Below are positions 34,675 through 43,525 of a stretch of 64,000 bases of DNA, in pieces. Location: the NCBI GenBank assembly GCA_050251715.1, contig JBFWMG010000006.1, forward strand, positions 92,854 to 156,853. Direction: 5' to 3'. The translations under genes were made by a program, and so were the position numbers. The DNA comes from JBFWMG01 sp050251715 (lineage in GTDB: Bacteria; Desulfobacterota; Desulfovibrionia; Desulfovibrionales; Desulfovibrionaceae). Numbering within the stretch: position 1 is the stretch's first letter; each line of letters starts with the position of its first letter. Under the pieces are notes generated by a model. It worked only from the letters and a program-made list of their open reading frames with translations. It ran no database searches and was not told where the DNA came from.

Positions 34675-34702
34675 AAAAAGCCGGAACCTTGCGGCTCCGG
34701 CT
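34675..34702 (-). terminator. Terminator of folD
   Basis: The GC-rich stem GAGCCGGAGCC/GGTTCCGGC (one mismatch) is followed on the minus strand by T residues (A-run 34675-34679). It lies just beyond the folD stop codon. Confidence 0.75.
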
Positions 34703-34728
34703 CATGATGGCAATCGTGACCGGCGTGG

Positions 34729-35595
34729 CTACGCCGCGCCGATGTGCTCCCTGAAGGCCTGCACCGTGTTGGACAGCAGCATGGCGATGGTCATGGGGCC
34801 CACGCCGCCCGGCACCGGGGTCATGGCCTGCGCCTTCTCCTTGGCCGCGTGGAAATCCACGTCGCCGCACAGACCGCCGTCCGTCCGGTTGATGCCCACA
34901 TCCACCACCACCGCACCGGGCTTTATCATGTCGTGGGTGATGCAAAACGGCCGCCCCACGGCCACGAACAGAAAGTCCGCGCCCAGGCATTCCTGGGCCA
35001 GGGTACGGGTGCGCGAATGGCAGATGGTCACCGTGGCGTTGCCGTATGCCCCGCCGCCGGACAGCATGAGCGCGAGCGGCTTGCCCACGATGTTGCTGCG
35101 CCCCACCACCACGGCCTTCTTGCCCGAGGGGTCGAGGCCGTAGCGCTTGAGAATTTCGATGACGCCCGCGGGCGTGCAGGGGCGAAAGCCCGGCAGGCCA
35201 AGGGTGAGCTTGCCCATGTTCACGGGATGGAAGCCGTCCACGTCCTTGCCGGGGTCGATGGTCTCCAGGCAGCGCTGGCTGTCCAGGTGGCCGGGCAGCG
35301 GCAGTTGCAGCAGGATGCCGTCGATGTCGGCACGCGCGTTGAGCGTGCGGATGAGCGCCTCCAGCTCTTCCTGGGTGGTGGCCGCGCCGGGCAGGCGGAA
35401 CGCCTCGGATGCGACGCCCGCCTCTTCGCAGGCGCGCTCCTTGTTGCGCACGTACACCTGCGAGGCCGGGTCGTCGCCCACCAGAATGACCGCCAGGCCG
35501 GGCGCGCGGCCCGCCTTTTCCTTCAGGGCGGCCACTTCCTGCCGCAGTTCCGATCTGATGGCGGCCGCAGTGGCCTTGCCGTCAAGTAAAATCAT
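34729..35595 (-). CDS. folD: Bifunctional methylenetetrahydrofolate dehydrogenase/cyclohydrolase
   Basis: This 288-residue enzyme interconverts methylene-, methenyl- and formyl-tetrahydrofolate in one-carbon metabolism. It has both family signatures: DDPASQVYVRNKERACEEAG with the catalytic Lys, DIDGILLQLPLPGHLD, and PGGVGPMTIAMLLSNTVQA near the end. The NADP-binding part has KKAVVVGRSNIVGKPLALML. The ATG at 35595 is preceded by GGAGG; the longer frame adds an unrelated leader. It is preceded by a family-2 CTAG element and followed by a strong terminator. Confidence 0.95.
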   Translation of the reverse strand: MILLDGKATAAAIRSELRQEVAALKEKAGRAPGLAVILVGDDPASQVYVRNKERACEEAGVASEAFRLPGAATTQEELEALIRTLNARADIDGILLQLPLPGHLDSQRCLETIDPGKDVDGFHPVNMGKLTLGLPGFRPCTPAGVIEILKRYGLDPSGKKAVVVGRSNIVGKPLALMLSGGGAYGNATVTICHSRTRTLAQECLGADFLFVAVGRPFCITHDMIKPGAVVVDVGINRTDGGLCGDVDFHAAKEKAQAMTPVPGGVGPMTIAMLLSNTVQAFREHIGAA

Positions 35596-35675
35596 GCATC
35601 CTCCGGTACACTGTACTTCCCCGCTCGCCGGGGAGTGTTCAGTACCGCAAACCGCACGGACTGGCAACGCCGCCC

Positions 35676-35786
35676 GAGCGTGTCGCGTCCTCACAATGAA
35701 TCCATACGCATTTTGAGGATAATAACCTGAAATATATTATTTTCCATTGAAATACATCACCATGTTTTTCAATGGCGCGGCACTAG
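35676..35786 (+). repeat. Family-2 CTAG structured element, copy 2
   Basis: The outer stem GTGTCGCG (35680-35687) pairs with CGCGGCAC (35776-35783), with one T-G wobble relative to copy 1. Hairpin 1 is TCCTCACAAT/ATTTTGAGGA, with one mismatch. The linker keeps AAATATATTATTTT. Hairpin 2 is CCATTGAA/TTCAATGG, one base pair longer than in copy 1 on both sides. The right CTAG gives the stop of the first universal stress protein; the left end lacks CTAG. Confidence 0.7.
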
Positions 35787-36682
35787 CGCACGGTCCACAC
35801 CGCCGCCCCCTCCACCGAACGGGCCACTTCCATGGCCGTGGTGCCCAGGAACACGTGGGCATCGGGCCGCGTGCCCGCGCCGGTGCGGCCCAGGCACACA
35901 GCCGCAAACCGCCCCTTTTCGCTGGCCGAGCAAATGGCCCCCACCGTGTCATATCCCGACAACGCCAGCATGGACACGCGCTCCAACGACACGCCGTTGT
36001 CCGTCAACTGAGCCACGGCCCGCGCCATGTGCGCCTCGGCCTCGGCCTCCTGCCCGGGGGGAGCCACGCTGCACACGGTCACCGCATGGTCCGGGGCCGC
36101 GTCGAGCATGAAGCCCGCGTGGTCCGCCGCCCTGTCCGCCGCCTCCGAACCATCGGCGCACAACAGCACGTTGCGCCTGTCCGGCTCCACGGCATGGCAC
36201 AGCCACAACGGAAATTCCACGGTACCGCGCAGCATGGGCAGGTTGGCCGGGTCCTCCAGCATGTCCCAAAAGCGCGCCACGCCGCCCGGCCCCAGCAGCA
36301 CGGCGTCGAACAGGCCGCTCGCCACCTCCGCCAGCACATCATGCACGGAGCCAAAATCGCGCAACCGCAACCGGGTACTCACGTTTTCCGGCTGAAACCC
36401 CATGGCGGCCAAACGGTCGGCCACATCATCCAACCGCGCCTGCGCCTTGTCGTGAAAAGCCCGGCGTGCGCGTTCCACGGCCGACGTATCCGTTCCTCCG
36501 GCCATGTCGCTCAGCCACGCCCCCGGCGTGCCCCCCATAAAGAGCAGCGTCACACGAAAATCCCGTTTCAGCCCCACAAACGACTCCAGAAAGACGGTCC
36601 CCGGGTCGGTGTCGCCGTTGTGCGGCACATTCCCCACACTATGGCCATAACTATCCAGCACAACGAGCACTTCATGGTTCAT
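35783..36682 (-). CDS. Double-domain universal stress protein (first)
   Basis: This 299-residue protein has two tandem UspA-like domains. The N-terminal one (about 1-150) is degenerate, with DAVLLGPGGVARFWDMLEDP. The C-terminal one (about 160-299) has NVLLCADGSEAADRAADHAG and a phosphate-loop-like GRTGAGTRPDAHVFLGTTAM. The ATG at 36682 has AGGAGG at good spacing. It lies downstream of a related double-Usp gene on the same strand, with cloverleaf element C between them. Usp proteins act in stress survival and often bind ATP; the specific role is unknown. Confidence 0.85.
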   Translation of the reverse strand: MNHEVLVVLDSYGHSVGNVPHNGDTDPGTVFLESFVGLKRDFRVTLLFMGGTPGAWLSDMAGGTDTSAVERARRAFHDKAQARLDDVADRLAAMGFQPENVSTRLRLRDFGSVHDVLAEVASGLFDAVLLGPGGVARFWDMLEDPANLPMLRGTVEFPLWLCHAVEPDRRNVLLCADGSEAADRAADHAGFMLDAAPDHAVTVCSVAPPGQEAEAEAHMARAVAQLTDNGVSLERVSMLALSGYDTVGAICSASEKGRFAAVCLGRTGAGTRPDAHVFLGTTAMEVARSVEGAAVWTVR

Positions 36683-36842
36683 GGCGTGCCTCCTGGATGA
36701 TTGTTGCCCCACGGCATGCCTGGCCTTGCATCACGTCCGTCACCCTGGGGCCGGGGCGGCCGACCGCCGGGCACCCTGCGCTCCCCGCTCCAGGCCGTTT
36801 GCCGTCCTCCCCCGCAATGGCCAATCCGTTCGCCGCGCCCCG

Positions 36843-36949
36843 CTAGCGCATTGCAGCATCGAAGCAATGCGAGGATTTGAAATAATGAAGCATTATTTCA
36901 AAAAAATGCATAAGGGCATCTACTCTTTTTCAAAGTCAAGATGCTCTAA
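36843..36949 (+). repeat. Family-1 CTAG cloverleaf element, copy C
   Basis: It begins CTAGCGCATTGCAGCATCG. Three hairpins follow: GCATTGC/GCAATGC, a perfect 11-bp TTGAAATAATG/CATTATTTCAA, and CTTTTTCAAAG. It ends AAGATGCTCTAA, where the terminal CTAG has become CTAA. The segment from GAGGATTTGAAATAATGAAG onward is nearly identical to copy D. It lies between two same-strand universal stress genes, and its right end supplies the stop of the upstream one. Confidence 0.75.
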
Positions 36950-37827
36950 TGGCAAATCCACAACGCCGCGTCGGAAACGGCATTAATGAGCTGCCGCCCC
37001 ACCGAACCCACGAAGAAACGGCGCACCGGATGCGCGTCTCCGCCAGTGCGCCCCACGGCCACGGCCGCATACCTTCCGCGCGCCAATTCGGCGAGAATGG
37101 TCTGGGCCACGTCATTGCTCTCCACCACCTCGGTCACCACCCGGCTGGCCTCCACACCGCTCGCCTGCAGGGCGTCCAATGCCCCGGAAAGAATGCCATC
37201 AGCCGCGTCCCCCCCGTTTTTGGGCGGCGAAACCACATACAAAAGACGCACGGAATGCGACCGCTCGCCCGCCACCATGTATCCCACATGATCCGCCACC
37301 CGCAGGCTCGCCTCGGAGCCGTCCACGCACAACAGCACGCCGCTGCGCGAGGTGTCGGGCATGTGGCACAGCCATATGGGGATGTCCATGCCCGAGGTGG
37401 CCACGGTCTTGCTCACGCTGCCGTCCAGGTATTCCCCCAGCCGCGACAGCCCCCGGCGGCCAAGCACCACGGCGTCAAACTTGCCCCGCACCCCTTCCTC
37501 GATGATATCCCACGCCGTGCCGAACTCGGCGTGCTTGAGCGTGAGCGTGATGTTCGTATCGGGCACGCCCGATTGCACGAACATCTCCCGCGCCCGTTCC
37601 AGCGCCTCGAAGCCACGGGCGGTGGCCATGGCCTGCCGCTGCTTCAGCTCCTGATACGCCAGTTGCGTTTCCAGCAGGGACAACCCGCTGGCCACATTGG
37701 GGGCTATGTACAGCAAGGTACACTTGAACAACTTCTTTTTCTTGAAAAAAGCCGCACAAAACCGCACCCCGTACAAGGCGCTGGCCTCGTCGCTGATGGT
37801 GACGAGCAATTCTTTGGGCATGGGCAT
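36946..37827 (-). CDS. Double-domain universal stress protein (second)
   Basis: This 293-residue paralogue of the neighbouring Usp protein has two UspA domains. The first (about 1-150) begins ELLVTISDEASALYGVRFCA and has DAVVLGRRGLSRLGEYLDGS. The second (about 160-293) has GVLLCVDGSEASLRVADHVG and GRTGGDAHPVRRFFVGSVGR. Both domains keep the ATP-loop-like GRxG pattern better than its paralogue does. GGAGAACGCC before ATG 37827 is a reasonable ribosome-binding site. The TAG stop is the end of cloverleaf element C. Confidence 0.87.
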   Translation of the reverse strand: MPMPKELLVTISDEASALYGVRFCAAFFKKKKLFKCTLLYIAPNVASGLSLLETQLAYQELKQRQAMATARGFEALERAREMFVQSGVPDTNITLTLKHAEFGTAWDIIEEGVRGKFDAVVLGRRGLSRLGEYLDGSVSKTVATSGMDIPIWLCHMPDTSRSGVLLCVDGSEASLRVADHVGYMVAGERSHSVRLLYVVSPPKNGGDAADGILSGALDALQASGVEASRVVTEVVESNDVAQTILAELARGRYAAVAVGRTGGDAHPVRRFFVGSVGRQLINAVSDAALWICH

Positions 37828-37943
37828 GGCGTTCTCCGCGTGCGTTGGTCCCGCCCCGGGCTGGTTTGCGGGTTTCCTTACCTTTCTCTTACCTCATTTC
37901 CCCACGGCTGGGGAAGAGGCATGGGCATGTATTCCCGCAACAA

Positions 37944-37977
37944 ATAAAAAAAGGCCGCGCCCTTATGGCGCGGCCTT
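37944..37977 (-). terminator. Terminator of the M18 aminopeptidase gene
   Basis: A perfect 10-bp stem AAGGCCGCGC/GCGCGGCCTT with a 7-base loop is followed by a T-run on the minus strand. It starts about 27 bp beyond the aminopeptidase stop. Confidence 0.85.
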
Positions 37978-38003
37978 GCGAAACAAACGGAATCCGTCCC
38001 GGT

Positions 38004-39407
38004 TCAGCTTTCCATGAACGCCCGGTAGGCGAGCATGGTGGCGTACAGGTCGGCCTTGGAACTCAATTCAAAGGGGCTGTGCATGGACAGAAGCGCCGGG
38101 CCGAAGTCGATGATATCCATGCCGTAGATGGCCAGATCCTTGGCCACCGTGCCGCCGCCGCCCACGTCCACGCGGCCCAGCTCGGCCATTTGCCACGGCA
38201 CGCCCGCCTTGGCCAGCAGGGCGCGGAACCAGGCCACGTATTCGGCGTGCGCGTCGTTGGCGCCGTACTTGCCACGATGGCCGGTAAACTTGGAGAAGCA
38301 CGGCCCGTTGCCCAACACCGCCGCGTTCATCTTCTCGTGCAGATCCTGGAAGTCGGGATCGAGCGCGCCCTGCACGTCGGCGGACACCGCCTTGGTGTTG
38401 ACCAGCACCTCGCGCTTTTTGGCCGCGGGCTGCCACAATTCGATGAGCTCTTCCAGGCAGTATTCGAAAAACAGGGACTTGGCGCCGGTGGAGCCGTCCG
38501 AGCCGATCTCCTCCTTGTCCCAGAACAGCGCCACCTGGGTGTGCGGCGCGGCCTTGGCCGTGAGCATGGCCTCCAGCGAGGTGAACACGCAGATGCGGTC
38601 GTCCTGGCCGTAGCCGCCCACTACCGATCCGTCCAGCCCCACCAGCCGGGCCGGACCAGCGGGCACGGCCTGCAATTCGGCGCTGTAGAAATCCTCTTCC
38701 ACCAGACCGTACTTGGCGTGCAGCAATTCCAGCACACGGGCCTTGATGCGGCTTGCGGCCTTGGCGTCCTTCTTGTCCTTGCCGCCCCTGGCGTCCTTGG
38801 ACTCCGGGGCGGGGGCATGGCCCACGATGATGTTCAGCTTTTCCGCCTCAAAGGCCTTGGCCACGCTCTTGTCGTTCTGCGCCGCGGCCAGGTGGGGCAG
38901 CAGGTCCGGCACGGTGAACACCGGCTCGGCGGGATCCTCGCCCAGGCACACGGGCATCACTTCGCCGTCCTTGCGCACCACCACGCCATGCAGGGCCAGG
39001 GGCCGCGCCAACCACTGGTACTTGCGGATACCGCCATAGTAGTGGGTCTTCATCTGGCTCACGGCGCAGTCCTCGTACAGCGGCCGCTGCTTCAGATCCA
39101 GGCGCGGGGTGTCCGCGTGCGAACCGATGAGGCGCATGCCCTTGGACAACGGCTGCTTGCCGCGCCGCGCCAGCAGCACGGTCTTGCCCCGGAACACGCG
39201 CACGATCCGATCGCCCTTGCCCGTTTCCTTGTACCCGGCGGCCTTGGCCCGGGCCACGATGGCATCCACGGTCTCCCGCTCGGTCTTGCAGCGGGAAAGG
39301 AAATCAAGGTATCGTGTGCAAACGTCATCCATAGCCTTGGTGTGCGCCGCGCCCGTCAAGACGTCCCAGCAGCTTTTCGGCTTATATTCCAGTTCCTTCT
39401 TCGCCAT
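38004..39407 (-). CDS. M18-family aminopeptidase
   Basis: This 467-residue zinc aminopeptidase is of the M18 (aspartyl/aminopeptidase I) family. The metal and catalytic motifs are GSHADTPRLDLKQRP near residue 95 and FWDKEEIGSDGSTGAKSLF near 295. The C-terminal SMHSPFELSSKADLY contains the last His ligand. It closes the run of minus-strand genes that starts with the metallo-hydrolase at 42992, following selA by 51 bp, and ends in a strong terminator. It is expected to act in the cytoplasm on peptides; the residue preference is not evident. Confidence 0.9.
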   Translation of the reverse strand: MAKKELEYKPKSCWDVLTGAAHTKAMDDVCTRYLDFLSRCKTERETVDAIVARAKAAGYKETGKGDRIVRVFRGKTVLLARRGKQPLSKGMRLIGSHADTPRLDLKQRPLYEDCAVSQMKTHYYGGIRKYQWLARPLALHGVVVRKDGEVMPVCLGEDPAEPVFTVPDLLPHLAAAQNDKSVAKAFEAEKLNIIVGHAPAPESKDARGGKDKKDAKAASRIKARVLELLHAKYGLVEEDFYSAELQAVPAGPARLVGLDGSVVGGYGQDDRICVFTSLEAMLTAKAAPHTQVALFWDKEEIGSDGSTGAKSLFFEYCLEELIELWQPAAKKREVLVNTKAVSADVQGALDPDFQDLHEKMNAAVLGNGPCFSKFTGHRGKYGANDAHAEYVAWFRALLAKAGVPWQMAELGRVDVGGGGTVAKDLAIYGMDIIDFGPALLSMHSPFELSSKADLYATMLAYRAFMES

Positions 39408-39458
39408 GTCTTCCTCTTGTTGCAGGCGGGCGAGCCGCCCGGATATGTCGATACATCA

Positions 39459-40853
39459 TCAGGCCAGCGCGGCGGCCAGCACGGCGGCGGCCAGGCCGTG
39501 CTCGTCCACGGCCAGGGTACGCGGGTCCAGGCAAAAGCCGTTGTCCTCGATGCGCCCCACCAGCGGAGGGTCCGTGGCCAGCAGCCGTTCGCGCAGGGCG
39601 TCGGGTCCAAGGCCCGCCGCGTCCACGCGCACCAGGGTGGTGGGCAATCCCCGCTCCGGGAACGCGCCGCCGCCCACCTGCGACTCGCCGGGCACGAGCG
39701 CCACCCGAGCCCGATCGCCCAGCGCCTTGCGGATGCGTCCGGCCAGCCGCCGGGCCTGCCGCTTCAGGTCGTCGGGCGCGGCGGTAATCATGCGCAGGGT
39801 GGGCACCTCGCGCCGGGCAAGCTCCGGGTCGCGGTACAGGCGCAAGGTAGCCTCCAGCGCGGCCAGGGTCATCTTGTCGATGCGCAGGGCCCGGTTCATG
39901 GGGTTGACCTTGATGCGGTCGATGTATTCCTTGCGGCCCACGATGACGCCCGCCTGCGGTCCGCCCAGCACCTTGTCGCCGCTGAAGGAGACCACGTCCG
40001 CGCCGTCGGCCACCACCTGCTGCACCGTGGGCTCGTGGCCCAGGCCCAGCGCCGAAAAATCGAAGAAATTGCCGCTGCCCAGGTCTTCGATGACCGGGAG
40101 ATTGAAGCGGCGGCCGAGAGCCACCAGCTCCGGCAGCGCCACCTCCTTGGTGAACCCCACGATGCGGAAGTTGGAGGTGTGCACCTTCATGAGCGCGGCG
40201 GTCTGGTCGCAGATGGCCTGTTCGTAGTCGCGCAGATGGGTGCGGTTGGTGGCGCCCACCTCGCGCAGGGTCGCGCCGGACTTGGCCATGACCTCGGGGA
40301 TGCGGAACGAGCCGCCGATCTCCACCAGCTGCCCGCGCGACACGATGACCTCGCGGCCCTTGGCCAGGGTTTCCAGCACCAGCATGACCGCCGCCGCATT
40401 GTTGTTGACCACCAGGGCGGCCTCGGCCCCGGTCAGGGCGCACAACAATTCCTCCACATGGCTGTAGCGGCTGCCGCGCTGGCCCGTGCCAAGGTTGAAT
40501 TCCAGGTTGGAGTAGCGGGCGTCGGCCTCGACCACGGCCCGGATGGCGTCCGCGCACAGGAGCGAGCGGCCCAGGTTGGTGTGCACCACCACGCCCGTGG
40601 CGTTGAGCACGCGGCGGAAGCGGGGCCGCACGCCCACGCGGACAAAGGCGCGCAGGCGCGGCAAAAGCGGCGCAAGCCCCACCTGGGCGGGATCGGTCAG
40701 CACGCCGTCGCGTATCTCCTCGCGGCAGACATCGAGAAAGGCGTTGACCTGCTCACGCAGGAGCGGCCTGGGCAGGGAGGCGAGGGACGCGTCCGCGGCC
40801 AGCGCGTCGAGAACGGCGTCCACGGAAGGAAGCTTGCTGAACAGGTTGGCCAT
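39459..40853 (-). CDS. selA: L-seryl-tRNA(Sec) selenium transferase
   Basis: This PLP enzyme converts Ser-tRNA(Sec) to Sec-tRNA(Sec) using selenophosphate. The 464-residue protein has the family sequences RRVLNATGVVVHTNLGRSLL, LEFNLGTGQRGSRYSHVEEL, and the PLP-lysine segment SFSGDKVLGGPQAGVIVG. The ATG at 40853 has AGGAG just upstream. selB and selC are not visible here. Its presence supports reading the TGA at 47334 as selenocysteine. It follows folC by 68 bp in the same direction. Confidence 0.95.
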   Translation of the reverse strand: MANLFSKLPSVDAVLDALAADASLASLPRPLLREQVNAFLDVCREEIRDGVLTDPAQVGLAPLLPRLRAFVRVGVRPRFRRVLNATGVVVHTNLGRSLLCADAIRAVVEADARYSNLEFNLGTGQRGSRYSHVEELLCALTGAEAALVVNNNAAAVMLVLETLAKGREVIVSRGQLVEIGGSFRIPEVMAKSGATLREVGATNRTHLRDYEQAICDQTAALMKVHTSNFRIVGFTKEVALPELVALGRRFNLPVIEDLGSGNFFDFSALGLGHEPTVQQVVADGADVVSFSGDKVLGGPQAGVIVGRKEYIDRIKVNPMNRALRIDKMTLAALEATLRLYRDPELARREVPTLRMITAAPDDLKRQARRLAGRIRKALGDRARVALVPGESQVGGGAFPERGLPTTLVRVDAAGLGPDALRERLLATDPPLVGRIEDNGFCLDPRTLAVDEHGLAAAVLAAALA

Positions 40854-40921
40854 GCACTCTCCTAGGCGGGGGGCTCCGGGTGCGCAAGGCGCGCCTCCGG
40901 GCGGGCGGGGACGGACGCAGC

Positions 40922-42226
40922 CTACCCCAAAAGATCCGGGCGGAGTGTATAAAACTCGGCCAGCAAATACAAGGAACCGCAGACCAGCACCGGACCGTCG
41001 GAACCTGCGCCACCGGTCCGCCCGGCCCTTATCCGCACGGCGGCCTCCAGGGCGGCGGCCATGTGGGGCGCGGTCTCCACGGGTACGCCAAGCGCCGAGC
41101 CAAGCTCCCGCGCCAGTTCGTCGGGATCGCGGGAGCGCTCGCAGCCTGGGATGCCCGTGGCCACCACGGTGCAGTCCCGACCCGCCAGCCGCGCCAGATA
41201 CGGCAGCATGCCGCCGAGCCGCTTGTCCCTGAGGCAGGAGAACACCACCACGGACGGGCGGACGCCAAGACGCGCCACGCCTTGGGCCAGCGCGGCCATG
41301 GCGTCCTCGTTGTGCGCGCCGTCCAGGATGAGGGGGGGCATGTCCGGGGTGGCCGCCACGCACTGCAACCGGCCGGGCAGCCGGGCCTCCGCCAGCACGC
41401 GGCGCACGGCGGCGGGATCCGTGGCCCACTGGTTCGCCCCGGCCAGTTCCAGCCAGCCGGCCAGGGCCAGCCGGGCGTTGTCCGCCCGTTGCGGCATGTC
41501 CGCGTCAAAAAGGCGGCTGTCAAAACCCGGGGCGGGCCCGGACGCCAGATCCACCTGCCGTAGCGGCACGCCCGCGCGGGCAGCGCCCGCCGCAAGGGCC
41601 GCCATGGCGTCGGAGGACTGCGGCCCGGTTATGGCCGCCAGGGCGGGTCTGCCCTGGGCCATGGCGCCCGCCTTGTCCGTGGCGATGGCCGCAACGGTCC
41701 TGCCCAGCACGCTCTCGTGGTCCAGGCTGATGGAGGCGAAGAGCACCACGTCCGCGCCCAGCGCCGAGGTGGCGTCATAGGAACCGCCCAACCCCGCCTC
41801 GAACACCGCCACCCGCACGCCCGCGTCGCGGAAGGCGCACGCGGCCATGACCGTAAGCAGCTCGAAATACGTGAGCCTGTCGCCACCGGGCGCGTCGAGC
41901 ACGCGGTTGGCCAGATCGACCCACGCTGTCTCGGACAACATGTGGCCCTGGATGCGGATGCGTTCACGCGGCGAGAGAAAATGGGGCGAGGTATACAAGC
42001 CGTCGCTCAGGCCATGGGCGCGGGCCAGGGCCGCGAGAAAGTTGGCCGTGGAGCCCTTGCCGTTGGTGCCCACCACCTGGACCGCCGCGCCGGCGGGGTG
42101 CGCCAGGCCCATGGAGCCCAGCACCGCGCGCACGCGGCCCAGGCCCATGTCCATATGGAACAGGCCGAGCCGGTCCAGATAGGCCTCCACATCGGCAAAG
42201 GAAATGAAACTAGAGATGGAGGACAC
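40922..42226 (-). CDS. folC: Folylpolyglutamate synthase / dihydrofolate synthase
   Basis: This Mur-ligase-like enzyme adds glutamate to folates. The product is about 434 residues, with the P-loop VVGTNGKGSTANFLAALARA, the LYTSPHFLSPRERIRI segment, and the central-domain LILDGAHNEDAMAALAQG. The start is uncertain. I use GTG 42226 (reading VSSISSFISFADVEAYLD), which lies inside the end of the metallo-hydrolase gene. ATT or a later GTG are alternatives and no strong ribosome-binding site decides. With folD also in the window, two folate genes are present but in separate units. Confidence 0.9.
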   Translation of the reverse strand: MSSISSFISFADVEAYLDRLGLFHMDMGLGRVRAVLGSMGLAHPAGAAVQVVGTNGKGSTANFLAALARAHGLSDGLYTSPHFLSPRERIRIQGHMLSETAWVDLANRVLDAPGGDRLTYFELLTVMAACAFRDAGVRVAVFEAGLGGSYDATSALGADVVLFASISLDHESVLGRTVAAIATDKAGAMAQGRPALAAITGPQSSDAMAALAAGAARAGVPLRQVDLASGPAPGFDSRLFDADMPQRADNARLALAGWLELAGANQWATDPAAVRRVLAEARLPGRLQCVAATPDMPPLILDGAHNEDAMAALAQGVARLGVRPSVVVFSCLRDKRLGGMLPYLARLAGRDCTVVATGIPGCERSRDPDELARELGSALGVPVETAPHMAAALEAAVRIRAGRTGGAGSDGPVLVCGSLYLLAEFYTLRPDLLG

Positions 42227-42992
42227 CGCCTTGGCGCAGGAAATGGAGATCCCAGCCTTCCAGCGCGGCCTGGAGTTCCTTGATGATGCGGCCCGCAAAG
42301 GTATGCTTCATGTGGCTGATGAACAGGCGGGGGCGGTGCGAAAGCCTGGCCACCTCCGCCGCCAGCAGGGCGGGGGTGAGATGGCGCGAGGCATGGGCCA
42401 GCCCTTCCAGGGAGTTGGGGAAGGAGCACTCCACGATGACGTTTTCAATGGGCGTTTCCAGGGCGTCGAGCGCCTCCCACCATGCGGCGCACACCCCCGT
42501 GTCCCCGGTATAGGCAAGGCTGGCGCCGGTTTCCATCTCGCGCAGCACAAAGCCGCATGCGCCCGGCCCGTGATTGACGGGCAGCGCGGTCACGGCCAAT
42601 CCCTGCACGGTGCGGGCCTCGCCAAAGGCCATGGGCTCAAGGCGCAGCACCGGGCACTGTGGCGGTATGGCCGTAAAATCCGGCCATACCGTGTTGTTGA
42701 GCAAATGGGTGCGCACCGCGTCCAGAACGGGCGCGGTGCCGTTGATCATGACCGTATCGCAGTGGTCCTGGCAGATGAGTTCCACCAGGTTGTCGGCAAG
42801 GAACAGGAGATCGCCCACATGGTCGAGATGCGGATGGGACAGGAACACGTCGGTGATCCTGGCCTGTTCGGGCAGGGTGAGGCCCGATGTGGCCGCTCCC
42901 GCGTCCAGCAACACGACGTCGTTGACGCAGAATGTGGTCAAAAAGGTTTCGCGCACGCTGGTGCCCGAGCAACCCGCGATTTTCAACTTCAT
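42210..42992 (-). CDS. Metallo-beta-lactamase-fold hydrolase, class II phosphodiesterase-like
   Basis: This 260-residue metallo-hydrolase has the motif FLSHPHLDHVGDLLFLADNL, which matches the HxHLDH signature of class II cyclic-nucleotide phosphodiesterases. Further metal ligands are in LPVNHGPGACGF and AYTGDTG, and a C-terminal His in ISHMKHTF. The ATG at 42992 is preceded by AGGAAG; the longer frame is unrelated sequence. Cyclic-nucleotide cleavage is plausible but unproven. It overlaps the start of folC and heads the run folC-selA-aminopeptidase. Confidence 0.85.
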   Translation of the reverse strand: MKLKIAGCSGTSVRETFLTTFCVNDVVLLDAGAATSGLTLPEQARITDVFLSHPHLDHVGDLLFLADNLVELICQDHCDTVMINGTAPVLDAVRTHLLNNTVWPDFTAIPPQCPVLRLEPMAFGEARTVQGLAVTALPVNHGPGACGFVLREMETGASLAYTGDTGVCAAWWEALDALETPIENVIVECSFPNSLEGLAHASRHLTPALLAAEVARLSHRPRLFISHMKHTFAGRIIKELQAALEGWDLHFLRQGGVLHL

Positions 42993-43264
42993 CTCTGGCT
43001 TCCTTTGCCCGAAAAACGTCCACCGGGCGGCAACAGGCTCCATGCCGAGCCCTGTTCCGGGGTGAAGACGCAATGCCTTCCTTTATCCGGAATACGCGCG
43101 TTTTGCCAGGGAATATTCGTCCCGCGATCCTGGGAGGAAATGCGGCCCGCCCGTTTTTCCAGGTCTTGATTCTTCGGGCGTTGTGATTTACTCCACATCA
43201 CCCATGCGGCCACGCGTGGCGGGAGCCCGGCCCATGCCGTGCAACCGCCCGCACCGCCAACCAC

Positions 43265-43341
43265 GCGCCAGTAGCTCAGGTGGATAGAGCATCGGCCTTC
43301 TAAGCCGACGGCCCCGGGTTCGAATCCTGGCTGGCGCACCA
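43265..43341 (+). tRNA. tRNA-Arg (anticodon TCT)
   Basis: The acceptor stem GCGCCAG pairs with CTGGCGC. The D-stem is GCTC/GAGC, the anticodon stem TCGGC/GCCGA encloses the loop CTTCTAA with anticodon TCT, and the T-arm is CCGGG TTCGAAT CCTGG. The discriminator A and the CCA end (43339-43341) are encoded. It decodes AGA, a rare codon in this G+C-rich DNA. A terminator follows 10 bp downstream. Confidence 0.97.
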
Positions 43342-43350
43342 TCAAAAACA

Positions 43351-43385
43351 AAGGTTCCGGCATGATGTCGGAACCTTCTCTTTTT
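43351..43385 (+). terminator. Terminator of the tRNA-Arg gene
   Basis: A perfect 9-bp stem AAGGTTCCG/CGGAACCTT is followed by CTCTTTTT on the plus strand, 10 bp after the encoded CCA. Confidence 0.9.
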
Positions 43386-43525
43386 CCACCGCGCAACCGT
43401 CCCGTCCCGCAGGGCCACGCCGAAAAGGACCCCACGCGCCCCCCCGCGTTTTGGACGCCCACACAACGCGGGGCAAGCCGTCACGGGCAGACGAATCTCC
43501 CGTCAGATGCACGAAAGGCACCCGC